Shown here: one piece after another, positions 13,201 through 25,200 of the stretch | Numbering within the stretch: the first letter of the stretch is position 1 | Layout of the letters: each line of letters begins with the position of its first letter | Origin: Delphinapterus leucas | Taxonomy: Eukaryota > Chordata > Mammalia > Artiodactyla > Monodontidae | NCBI RefSeq assembly: GCF_002288925.2 | Contig: NW_022098069.1 | Span: 74,236,644-74,300,643, forward strand | Reading direction: 5' to 3' | DNA length: 64,000 nucleotides | Program-made: the position numbers and the translations under genes | Notes under the pieces: generated by a model | Databases searched by the model: none | Seen by the model: only the letters and a program-made list of their open reading frames with translations | What the model was told of the DNA's origin: nothing

Positions 13201-16200
13201 GCCTTGGCAGTTGGATGAAGTAGCACTGGGGTGTTTGCAGGCTGTGTCTGTAATTGCTGGGCTCCTGGGACTGGGTGGCTCAGCCAGTCTCTGAAGTTAT
13301 GCATTGTGCCAGGGTGTGGCCAGGGGAAACAAACACTTTATTTCCTGCTTCCCAGTCCATGGTCCTCTGTGTTAGGGGTTTTGGCAAATGTGGCGGTGGG
13401 TCCCCCAGCTATATTTGGTGTTTCCATCCAGCCTGCAGGGAGGAGGAAGGAGCTGGAGGTTGAATCGGTCATCATTGGCCAATAATTTTATCAGTCATGC
13501 CTCGGTAATGAAGCCTCTGTAAAAACCCAAAAGGACAGAGGTCGGAGAGCTTCCAGATGGCGAGCGCGTGGTGACTGGGAGAGAACGGTGCGCGCCGAGA
13601 GGGCGTGGAAGCTCTGTGCCCTTTCCCCATGCCTTGTCCTACGTATCTCTTCATTTGGCTGTTGACTCATATCCTTCAATATCCTCTTAGAGTTAAGTTG
13701 GTGATCTAGTCAGTAACATGTTTCTCTGAGGTCTGTGAGCCGCTCTAACAAAGTAGTTGAACCCGAGGAGAGGGGCTCATGGGAACCTCTGCCAGTCAGA
13801 AGCACAGGTAATAACCTGGGCTTGGCAACTGGCATCTGAAGTGGAAGTTGGTCTCATGGGACTGAGTCTGGAATCTATTTCTATCTCCGAGTCAGAATTG
13901 AGTTGAATTCCTGGACACGCTGCTGGCGTCTGACAGTTGCTCGTTGGTGTGGGGAAGCTTCCACAAGCACGTGTTGGAATTGGGTCTGGGAACCATTTTC
14001 ACCTGCCTAATGCCCTAAATTTCAGGGCTGTGTTGACCTCCCCGTGGGAAGGCCTGGCGTGTGGCGAGGGGTTCCGGGGCCAGGCACCTTGTGAGGGCCC
14101 TGCCTGGTCTCCCGGTTTTTCACACCTGCACTGACCCTGAAACACTTCTGTCTTCTCCAGTTATCCAGCCAGCTTCTGCTCCATCACTGGTGATAACGAA
14201 GGCACAGAGAATAGCTGAGTAAAATTCAAACCTACTAATTCTGCACTTAGTAATGCAGGTCGATGAGTGGCAAACATGAAGTTTTGTGAGGACTTCTGTT
14301 TTTCTGGGCTCTCTCCAGCTTACAGATAGAAAATGAAGAAAAGACCAGAATTTTTAGTGGGTGAAACGTACTTTCTGCTTTGGACCCTTTATGTTACATT
14401 TTTTAATAACTTGCCGTCATGTTTTTGGTTTGGCTGTGCTTGGTTTCTTTCATGGCAAGTCTCTGGAGGCTTCTTGGAGGTATCTCTTTTGCATAAAAGT
14501 TAACTCTGCTTCCACTTCTCTTTCTGTTTGACTGTACCTTTAATTTGCTCCTTTCCCCCCATCAGTTGCATCTTGTGATACCGCAGAGTTGTGTAGGAAT
14601 TCTTGAAATGTGGAATTTTTGGCTCAAGTACTACAGAACGTGGGCTGTACCTGTGTCTCCTCCAGGCACATGGAGATGGCTTTACCCCTTTTCAAACCCG
14701 ACTTGTGGCTTGTCCTTGACATTGATGGGCAGAGCATCATCTTGGGCTTGAGGAGTAACTAGCACAGCATGATCTGGTCTGTGGACTTGGACTTAACAGA
14801 AGGGCCGGGTGACCATGAAACATTGTGTCAGTTGGTCAAAGGCCCAAGTATGTTGAAACATTCCTGGGCCAGTTCTCTTAAGGTACCCATTAAGCTTTGT
14901 TTTTTGGAAGGTGGAAGTGAGTTGGACGGTTAGAGCTAAGCCATGCTGGGATGGAAGGGCTGGGCTGTGGGAGACGTGGGGTCAGACCCTGATAGAAACA
15001 GCAGTGGTGTGAGAGGCTTGTCTTCTATCATGCAGTTCAAGCAAGTAGAACTACATTACATTTGTTTTCTTCTTTCGGATAGGACTTTGCATAGCACCAC
15101 TTTACTGGCACAGGGCTGGCCTGGCCTTGCTCCCTCCAGTCTGCTCTGCTGTGGTGACACCAGCTGGCCTGCAGGGCTCCACACTTGCCGGTCCCGAGCA
15201 CCTTCCTTTGTTAAGCTGGTTTAACACTCCTGAAGACACCAGAGTAGTGTTTAGCATCTAGAGGCGGGGTCTGAGACACAGGAGATTCGCCATTTGGTCA
15301 GTGGTGAGGTTCTTTTGTAGTTTGCATTTGTGGTGATGTGAGCAGCCACCCAGGCTGCCACTCATTCTCATTTCTGAACCTTTCATGCGCTGCACCACCT
15401 GGGAGGCTTAACACACACGAACTACCAAATGTCGGAGGTGTGTGCAATATGTATTAGATTTGCTCTTGAGGTTTTCTTCCTTATTTTAGATCTAGGGCAA
15501 GACAGCATGACTATTTTTAATATTTCAAAGGAGAGTGTTCGAGATAAATGCATAATAGCACCAGAAGGCAGGGTTCATAATGCAGTGCACGCACAGGAGC
15601 CACGCTCACGATGCTGCGACCTGTGAGCCTTCTATAACTTTTATTATTCCCCCCACATTTCTGTTTTAAGGGAAGTTGGGGATAGTAAAACAAAGCAAGG
15701 GTTTGTTTTCTGTTAATTCTTCTCAGTGTTTCATGGAGATTAATTGTTGATACTCAAACAGCGTATATGTCAAGAATTTAAAAGTCACGTACACTTGTCA
15801 CTAGAGCGGACTTAACTTTAGGTAGTAATATCTTGTGTGTGGGCAATAAGATAATTTTAGATTTTATTGCCAAATTTTTAGAGTTCCTAACTTCTCCTGA
15901 AAGCAACGAGAAAATAAAACAAAATTTTACTTGCCATATTCTTTTTTTTCTTTTTTTTGCGGTACGCGGGCCTCTCACTGCTGCGGCCTCTCCCATTGCG
16001 GAGCACAGGCTCCGGACGCGCAGGCTCAGCGGCCATGGCTCACGGGCCCAGCCGCTCCGCAGCATGTGGGATCCTCCCGGACCGGGGCACGAACCCGTAT
16101 CCCCCGCATCGGCAGGCGGACTCCCAGGGAAGCTCTATTTGCCATATTCTTAATTTAGCTTGTCATTAAATGTTAGCATTCTGAAAACAACAAAATGCAG

Positions 16201-19200
16201 CACCAGCCCAGCATAATCTTAGCACGTGGTTTTTAAGAACTAACAAGTGGCCAGTGTTTTACTATAGTGTAAATCAGAATCTGCCAGTCCTTTTGGTGTT
16301 TGAAATACTCTAATTTCTGGCTTAAAATTCTTTTTCCTCCAACATACTTTCAAAAAAAATGTTCTGTGACATAACTTTTTAAAATTAAAATGGGTGCGAA
16401 TTATTTTTGCTTGGATCGTGTTCTGGGGAAGTATCCAGAGGGAACATGGGTGAGGGAGGAGAACTGGCGTAGGAGTCAAGGCACTTTGCTTGGAGTCTCC
16501 TGTGGACTTGCCGTGGATGTCTTTGTAGATGGAGGTGTGTTCCAGTCAGGAAGCAGTGCCCCCGCCATGCTGTCTTTAAAGGCATTAGTGCTTTGTTTTC
16601 CATGGCCTCATCTTCCTCGAGATCAAAAGCATGACTTCTCATAGGTGAAACAGAGCCCCTTTCGGCTCTTGAGTTACAGTCCCAAACGACGACACTGTGT
16701 TTTGTTCACTTAAAGACGTTTTTTAAAAAATTGAGGATCTGCTGTGTGCACAGCACTGACTTAGGTATACTGTATGTTGTAAATAGTTATCACACAGTTT
16801 TAAAGTGAATTAGAAGGAGGAAATCACCATCAACAACTGTCTGCTGCTGGATGTGGGAGGATCCAGCTTCTCACTGTTCAGCAGCAAAGTCTAGGTTTTA
16901 CACACACCACCTGTGCAGGTAAAACGGAGCATTTTCTTTTCCTTTACTGTTAATGCTAACTTTAATGTTAATGTGCAGGGTAAAACGGAGCATTTTCTTT
17001 TCCTTTACTGTTAATGTTAACTTTAATGTGTAGGGTAAAATGGAGCATTTTCTTTTCTTTTACTGTTAATGGATGGTAGAAAATCATCACTTATTTTCTG
17101 CACACATTTAAATTTGTACACTTTGATACATTTTGACATGTTTACACCCATGAAATCATAAAACTCATGATAATCCTTCTCTCCCCACTTTCCCCAGTCA
17201 ACCTCTGATCTACTTTCTGTCCCTATAGATTAGTGTATATTTTCCAGAGTTTTATATAAATGGAATAATACAATGCATACTCTTTTTATCTTTTCACTCC
17301 ACATAATTATTCCTACATTCATACGTGTTGTGTGTATCAACAGCTCGTTCTTTTTTATTGCTGGGTAGTATTCCGTGGTATGGATATGCCGCTGTTTGTT
17401 TATTCATTCACTCTGTCAGTGGATGCTTGGGTGGTTCTATAAATAAGCTAAGAACATTCCTTATGTCAGTGATAATTTAAACTTAGCTTTCCCCCAGTCT
17501 TTCCCTTTCTGCAAAGTGAGTTTAATAAGATTAATTTTTCTCTTCCTCTTTTTGCATTAGGCAAATTAAAAGGAAGAGGAACAGACTTTCTGGGTGGACC
17601 AGAATTTCTCTTGGGTAATACAATCAGATACCAGATTTGTAGCTTTTTTGAATATCTGTTTTTAAAAGCAGGCAACATTTTTCAAGAATATAGAAGCAGC
17701 CCTGGAAAAAGTTTCTAAATGATTGCAATTACTTGGATGTGTCCTGTGCCAGCAAAGCTGCAAGCTTCCTGGCAACCTTGGAAACCACCCTGGAGGGATC
17801 CTGACCCAAAAGGAGGCAAAAGAGGGTCATAAAACTTTAGAATGCATGAATTTGTTGTTGCTGCTCTAACTCTGAAAGTGTTCGACGCAAGCGCTTGTGT
17901 CCCCGGACCCCATGTTAGTTATTGAGGTACAGCGATGGAATGGCTTAAAATTTCTTGTCATTTATAACCCTGTACCTAGTGATTCACAGTAAAAGGGGCA
18001 TCCCTGTCTGCCCTGCACCTCTTCGCCCTCCCTGAGCCCCGGGGCCGTCCCGTCTACAATTGTCTTGTGCTTTTCCCCTACTCTTCTTACCGCCTGTGGG
18101 CTGGCCAGACGATGGCCTGCAGGACCGGACGGTGGAGGAGAGGCCTGTCTGGAGACATGAGCTGCTTAGCTGCCTTCCTCATCAGGTTCCTAATTTGGCT
18201 TCTGTCTTCCTTTTTCCAGTGGTGACCAGATTCAGAGCTTCCTACAAGTCAGGCTTACCCCAGTGTGCCCAGAGTATTTCTTTCGGTGTGGGTGTGAACT
18301 TTATCCTTGTTCATCTGGGAGTCTAAAGAGACATACTTAGGATTGTTTTTTAAAGAAGAATTTTCTAGACTGTTACTGAACAGTGCGGCAGGGTCACCGA
18401 TCGGAAATATAATTCTGCTGGCCTAGCAGCAGACCGTCAGTCAGTTGACCCAGTAAACAAGCCTCAGGACTGGCCATCAAGGGTCGTGCCCTTCCCTGTC
18501 AGAGGGAAGCTTGGCAATCCCCTTTAGTCTCTGTCATTGCAAATCTGATGAGAGGCTTATGGGCAGAACCTACTTCCTAATGCCCCCAAGGTCTTAAGGA
18601 TGCTTTGATTCTGTGTCCCTTGTCTCTGGACTCTATAGAGATAAGGGTTTCCTGTTTTGAGTGGCAAGTGATTTTACTGGTAGAATGGCAGTTCCCTCAG
18701 TTTTTAGCTTTTATTTGGGGCAGGGAGTTGTTAATTTCTCGGAAATGGTACAGTTTGTTCACCATGGAGGCAAGTTACTGGGAAGGTAGACAGGTGGTTA
18801 GGAGGGCTGTTTCAGATCTCTGGTGTCAGTACGGCACCCACGGACAAGAGGCGGTGCCAGAGGCAGAGAAGAGGAGCTGGGCTCTGAGCTGTTGGGCCGT
18901 GGAGTGGATGTGTCCTGAGTGAAGAGAGTCTAGAATGACTCTCTGATTTCGGACTTCAGGTAGAGATGGTGGTGATATGCGTCAAAGTAGGAATTAGGAG
19001 AGCAGGTTTGAGTAGAATGTCTAGCCCAGTCGCTGTTGTGCTGGGTTGACTGATCTCAGGAACGCCGTGGGCTTGACTGATGTCTGATCTGAAGGGTGAA
19101 CGTGGACCTGGTGCCGGGGAGGGAGGTTAGTGTGGGAACGCAGGTCTGACAGTCTCCTGGGCCTGCCAGGTAAGACCATGGGCGTGGATGGGCGCTCCCC

Positions 19201-22200
19201 GGGGAGGGCACTGGAGCAAGAAGGTGAGAGAGCTCATGCGGGAGGGCAGGGACCCACAGTGGGGACACCAGGAAGGAGAATTGGCGCTGCGGCTGAGGGA
19301 GCGTCTCAGGCAGGGTGGAGACAGTGCCGCAGAGGGGTCTCAGGCGCGAGAGGAGCTCAGACTCGGTGGCAGTTAAGAGACATAGGTGGCCTGGTAGGGC
19401 TTCCAGTTTCCATGGCTTGGCGGGGGAAAGGCCCCACGACAGAGGATAAGAGCATCTTGTCCTCAGAGCTCAGAAGAGAGCTGACAGGCATTCTCTGGGA
19501 AAGGGGAGTAGGCAATTTTAAAGGTGATTTGGCCGGAGCACCTAGTCTACGGCGGGTCTGAGTTTCCCTTTTTTAGGGATTGCTAAGTTCTGTTGTGGAG
19601 TCAGACCTTTTGGGGCGTGGCTTTAGGATTTAGCACAATGATGGTAGTGTTTAAAAAGTTACTGGAAATTAAGAGAGAAGCTTCTGAATTTATATTTACC
19701 AATGCAAGGCTTTGAACCTCTGAAGTGCAGGCTTATGGGTGAAGGCTCTGCCTGCACGGTGTTCTTGAAAGGCCTCTCCCCCCATGAGTTGTACCTGTGA
19801 TGCCGCAGCCCTGAACACAGTGTGTGCGGAGTGGTCTTGTTGGCCTGCTGTGGGAAGTGAGCGTTTAAATGAGCAATGGGGGTGGAGGAGCTCCAGGGGA
19901 GAGAGGAGAGCTCTGGCAGAGCATTGGGCCGTCTCCTGGGGTGGTGCTGAGGGGCGCCTTGCTGAGTCTGGTTAAAAAAAAGAACCCTGTGAACCCTCAG
20001 TGATTTGTGTACTTTTAATTTATTCCTATTCGGGTATTTGTTTCTTTAGGCCTGTCAACTACTTGGTCACAGAATTCCAGATCCCAGCACAGGAGAAGTT
20101 CATGCTCCAGACATGAAGATCGAAAGCCTTCGGAGGTATTTCTTGAATGCTGGCGTGACTGTGCATGTCGTATGTGTGTGCGTGAGTACATATGGATGAC
20201 ACACACACACCTGGTTGGTTGATATTGGTGTCAGTCTGTGCATTCTTGGGCAAGTTACTTAACCTCTCTGTGCCTCAGTTTCCAAATCTGTAAGATGGGG
20301 ATAATACAGGTGTTCACCTCGTAGGATTTTTGTGAGAAATAAGTGGGTTAATATGTAGAAGGTAAATCCTGCTCAGTGAATGTTAGCTATTATTATTATT
20401 AATTCTTTTAATTTTTTTTTTTTCCTTCTCTGTTTCACCTTTGTTGGCTCCCAACAACTTTTCCTATGGCCTGGAGATCAGCATGTTCAGCTGCTGCCGG
20501 TCACTGCCAGCCTCAAGTTAGTTTTAGTCATGAATTTGTGGTTTGTTTGGCAAAACCCAATGTAATTCTGGGATTCTGTTTAGGGGATTATGCTTAAGGC
20601 TTTCTCCCCTTCTTTTGAAATTTGTTTCTCACCTTACATTTCCCTGCTCCCTCACATTTTGTTATTATCTACCTATCTGTCATCTATCTATCCAAAATTG
20701 TTTTTGGGTGAGTTTCTTTGTGGCTTTTGTTGGTTAGGGGCCCCTCCCACTCCTGAGATCTGTGTTCTCTGAAAACCTTGGACTGGGCTCTGAGGATCTA
20801 AGTGATTGAAGAAAAGGCATTTTAGTTGGTCACAGTGTTTAGGTGAGCAGGTTATGGGGAAGAGAGTTTTCGGTCCAGCCCCTTGGTTTTGCACTGCCTC
20901 TTAGTGGGATGACTTCAAAGACAGCCTCCTCCTGTAGCGACTGAGCAGAGGCCGCCATCCATGAGGAACTTCTTCGACGGTAGCAGGGAAGCCGGGGGCG
21001 CTGTGTTGAGGAGCGTAGGATTAGTTAGCTGTGGAATAACTTCCTCCACGAGGGAGTAGCGTATAATATACTTTAGAATTGTGCAAAACCGTCCCAGGGG
21101 ACACTTAAACATTAGATCAGATGCTCATGAGAAGGTGGCCGTTTTATCACCTTGATTTATTCCAGGCCTTTGTCCTTTTGAATCTGCAGCACTACCTTCC
21201 TTTCCTCTGGTATCGGGAGTGACTCTGCTGCTCTTTTTTCTCTCTTTAATTCCCTCCACAACCCCCTCAACACCCTTCTGATGTCCACACCGCACTCCTG
21301 TTATTTCAGGGCAGGAGTACAGGGTGCTCCAACAGGGAGCTGATACCTGTGTGAGAGCACCGGTGCCCCGGGTGCAGCTAGAAACCCCTCCCAGAGTCGG
21401 CACTGGCAAGTGTGGATGGCGCCAGTCTTGTCCCTGACCTGTGTTTTGTTCCAGGGTTGTTGTTTTTTTTTTTTTGAATGGAGTGCTTAGGTGGAGCCCT
21501 GCTGGGGACTCAGGAGCTCACGTCCATGTGAGGGCATCTGTCTCAGTCCTTGACCGTCCTCGTCCAAGTCTCTGAGCGCAGGAACGTTGGGCTGCCTTTT
21601 CTCATCTTGTTGCTTCAGTCTGATTTTCCTCCTTGGGCAAAATCCCTTACTTATGACTTACCAGACTTAGCTGGAACGTGTTTTTAACTGATGTGCTTCC
21701 TGAAGGTGTAGATCTGTGACTTTGTTTGAAAGGACTTTTTGGGGGTCTGCAGGGCACGGCTGACAAAGTTAATGCTCCCCGGGGCGCGGGCGGGCATCTG
21801 CCGCAGGGCTCGGTGCTGCAGGGGGGCCTGATCTTGTGCTTTTGTGGGGGGGGGGTGCACATCCAGGTTCTTGCTTGTTACTGGGACTTGAGAGATGAGG
21901 AGTGGCAAACTGGGGGCAAGTCGGGCCCCAGACGGCCGGCTGGAGACGTGGCCCTCTTCCTCAGACACTGCCTCAGACTTCGTTACGGTGACGTTCATTT
22001 AAGTGATCACCAGCCCGAAAAGCCACCGGGAAAAACAAATACGGACCCATTAGCAGGCGTCTAGTGTGAACTGCGCTTAGCAGCCCAAGAAAGGACTCCC
22101 TGTCCCAAGAAGAGAGAGTTCAGCATTGTGACTTGTGTAAACAGGGAGTGTAGCTTACAGACGCAGGCACGCTTGGTGCCAAATACAGCTTTGGGCCGGC

Positions 22201-25200
22201 GCTAATGCCAGGGTCAGAGCTTCCTCGTGCGGCCCTGGGACAGGAGTGGGCTGGGCTCCGGCCGCCTCCCGCCCTGCCAGGAAGAGCGGGCACGCGGGGG
22301 CCACCTTGGTGCTGTTCCACTCCTGGGCCCAGATGAGGCCGGAGGGGCCCTCTTGGCCGAGGGGTGCTTTTGAGTCTTGTGCGTCTGTTTGTGGCAGGGT
22401 GAAGAGAGGGTGGTAGCTTGCTTGCTTTCTTCTTTCTTCCTCTCTTGTCTCCTCCCCTCCCTCCCTCCTCTCCTTTCCCCACAAATGCTGCTTTCCTAGT
22501 AGAAGTTATGCCCGGTGAAGGTGTGCAAACACATTCTTTACCAGCCCATTTTCTACCTTGCCTCCATTGGTGTGTCGTTGCTTCTCTCCCAGATGTTTCC
22601 ATCCTGTACTCTGCCCGGCTCTAGCCAACCAGGACCCGCCCTCCCCCGGACACCTTGCTGTTAAGCCCGGGTGCCTGGGCAGGCGGGAGGTGGGGAGAGG
22701 CAGTCTGAGTAGAGAAGAGGGGTCCCTGGTGGCTCTGGGTTTTGGCTTGGAGTTGTTACATGGTTAGTGGAGTTTTATTTCTTAAACATTTACGAGAAAG
22801 TCACCCTTGAGTGAAATATCTCCCTCCAGGGATTTTTTAGGCGCGTGTTTTCAGCAGCCTGCTTGGTGAATTGGGAGTTCTTAGAAGTTTTTCCGGGGAC
22901 GGCAGCGAGGTTCCTGTGTTGCAGTAGCTGGTGCGGACGTCGCCATCTCTCGGAGCTGGCGAGGGAGGGAGGGCAGCGTGAGCTGCTGCCACCTCCAACC
23001 CTGAGCGAGGCCCAGGGCGTGGCAGGCCGAGGGGTTTCCTGTAATAGGTCAGACTGGTTCTCTGTCGAAACAGTGACCTTGTTACGTGGCAGCTCCATGG
23101 TTACCCTGCAGCTGCCAGTGCTCTGAGTAAGAATGCAAATATCCAATGTCAGTGACCCTTTCTTTCCCTTTCCAGGTGTTTAGGACAGACCTGATCACTG
23201 CCATGAAGTTGCATGACTCCTACCAGCTGAACCCGGATGAGTACTATGTGCTGGCAGATCCCTGGAGACAGGAGTGGGAGAAAGGGGTCCAGGTGCCGGT
23301 GAGCCCTGGGACCATCCCTCAGCCCGTGGCCAGGTAGACGTGCCCCAGGGGAGGGGTGCCGCCTCTCCCCTGACAGTTGCCTTTCTGCCCTGACAGCCGG
23401 GTGCCTGAGAGGAGCAGTGGTGTTTGGGTCAGCAGTGAGGCTTCTGGGGAAAGAGAAATGCAGTAGAAACACACCTCAGGTCCGAAGGTAGTGCTTTTAA
23501 GGGCCATGGGCCTCCGAACTTAACATTGCAGCCAATTGGGAAGGTGCCTCTCTCTTAGAGAGGAAGGTAAATTCCAAGGCTCCCTGGGCAGTGGCTGGCT
23601 GGGGGAGAGGGACATTTGGATGTTTGCACAGCTGCTTCCCCTCTCCCTCTGGAGGGCCGCTGTGCTGGAGAGAGGTGCCTGTCATTGGTTGGGTCTTGCC
23701 GTGGTCCCTCCACCTCTGGGGGAGGACGGGTGTGAGCAGTCCTGCCAGGTTCGGGTCCCGTGGGCGGGGAGCTTAGAGGAGGAGTGTGTTGATGAGCACT
23801 CCTCGGATGGGATTTCTTTGGATTTACTTCTAACCACTCTTCTCCTTAGGGGTCTTGAGGGTCGGCTCTTTGCTGACCGGCTTCAGCGTGAAGCTGGGCC
23901 GGTTTTCTTGTTTCCTCTCCGGCCGGCTCCACTGGCCTTGAGGCTCCTCGCGGGGCGAGGGAGCTGAGTGCCCTCTGTGCTCAGCTGGCAGCCGGCTTTG
24001 CCGCCGCTGCGTGGTCAGTCACCTGCCTGCTTTGCGAAATGACCTCTCTCACCGTTGCCAAGTGTGAACTGAACTTACCCCTTGGCCCTCACCCACGTCC
24101 TGTCCCTCAGGCACCGGCGGTGGTCGAGTCTGGTTGTTGTATCTGGGATCTCTGTGACAAATGTCCCCATAAAGATGCAGGCTGAAATGACCGCTCTGAT
24201 GCCTCCACAGGTCAGACTGCAGCCTGTGGAGTGGACGGAGTGTTTCACTGGGCTCTGTAGGAGAAACACGGTCTGGTTGCCTCAGGGTTGCCTCTGGGGC
24301 ACAGCACCGACTAGCTGTGCAGCACTGACGATCCCAATCCAGGGGTTAAGAGCCCAGCACAAGACGAGTAAACGCTAACACAGCTCATGGAAGTGTCAGC
24401 TAAAACCCTGCCCTTAGCTGAGTGAGACGAACAACTCCTTAGCCGCGCCTGTCTCCGTGTCCTGTAGGTAAAGCCACCCTGGTAATCATAGGGTGATGGA
24501 AACACCTCGACGGCCTCTTTGGACAGCTGGGTGTTAACGCGAGCTGCCGGCACGCTGAGACGTGCAGGTGGAGGGCCGGTGGCCGTGTGGTGCTCCCCAG
24601 GCTCCTCACTCCCCGTCGGCAGTGGTTTGCCCTCTTCCTGCACTTTCTTTTGCGGGGGCCGGCACTTCTCCAGGCGTTCCCGGGGCGAGGGTGCAAGTGC
24701 AGGAGCGGAGGGGACTTGCGCTCCTCCCTGGGTCCCCAGCTGTGCCGGGAGCATCCCGCCCGTGGCTGGGACTCTGGTTCTCAGACTGCTTAGCGATGGA
24801 CAAGGCCTGAGTTCTAGAACCAGAGGTGACGGGTTTCTCCCCTTGGCTTCCCGGCCTTCTGCTGTGTGTGCCCTGCCATGCGGCTGCTCTGGCCGCCTCC
24901 GTGTCCCTGAGAACCCAGGGCTTGGTGGCCTCCAGCAGCGGGCAGGCCTGGTTAGTGGAAAGTGATGTAATCTTTAACCCTTGACACTGCTGTCACAGCT
25001 GGTGGCTGGGCACGGCAGCGTCCTGGGAGGCCACGTGGGAGAGGCTGATTTTGAAGACTTCTGCAGCGTTTTCACTTGCATCTCTTTCTATTTTAGGGGT
25101 TTTAACGACTCCTGCTTTGTTTTGTCAGCAGTGGCGTTAGGGTTTTAACTCTCTGAACCCGGCAGTGACCTAAGGTTTGGGGGTTGGAGGTGGAAGCTTG

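Larger units (their letters stand above)
10207..20049 (+). other. JADE1: JADE1 intron between coding exons 1 and 2
   Basis: It holds L2-like sequence (about 11,560-11,740), a fragment of a common repeat (about 12,080-12,200), an LTR-like repeat (about 13,360-13,950), a deleted CHR SINE (15,944-16,138), a 61/55-bp tandem repeat (16,920-17,070) and antisense L1 (about 17,100-17,440). The parts at 14,000-15,900 and 17,500-20,000 show no exon or repeat that I recognise. Confidence 0.75.

Noticed and set aside
15833..16169. Several overlapping frames of 70-106 codons on both strands
   Set aside because: They are translations of the CHR SINE and its flanks, as are the frames at 51,025-51,657 and 58,617-58,829.
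22120..22602. 160-codon minus-strand frame
   Set aside because: Low-complexity Arg/Lys/Gly/Pro-rich translation of GC-rich intron; no exon signals or known family.
24311..24965. Overlapping frames of 147 and 148 codons on opposite strands
   Set aside because: Both occupy the same GC-rich intron DNA, resemble nothing, and have no splice sites that fit; typical shadow frames.
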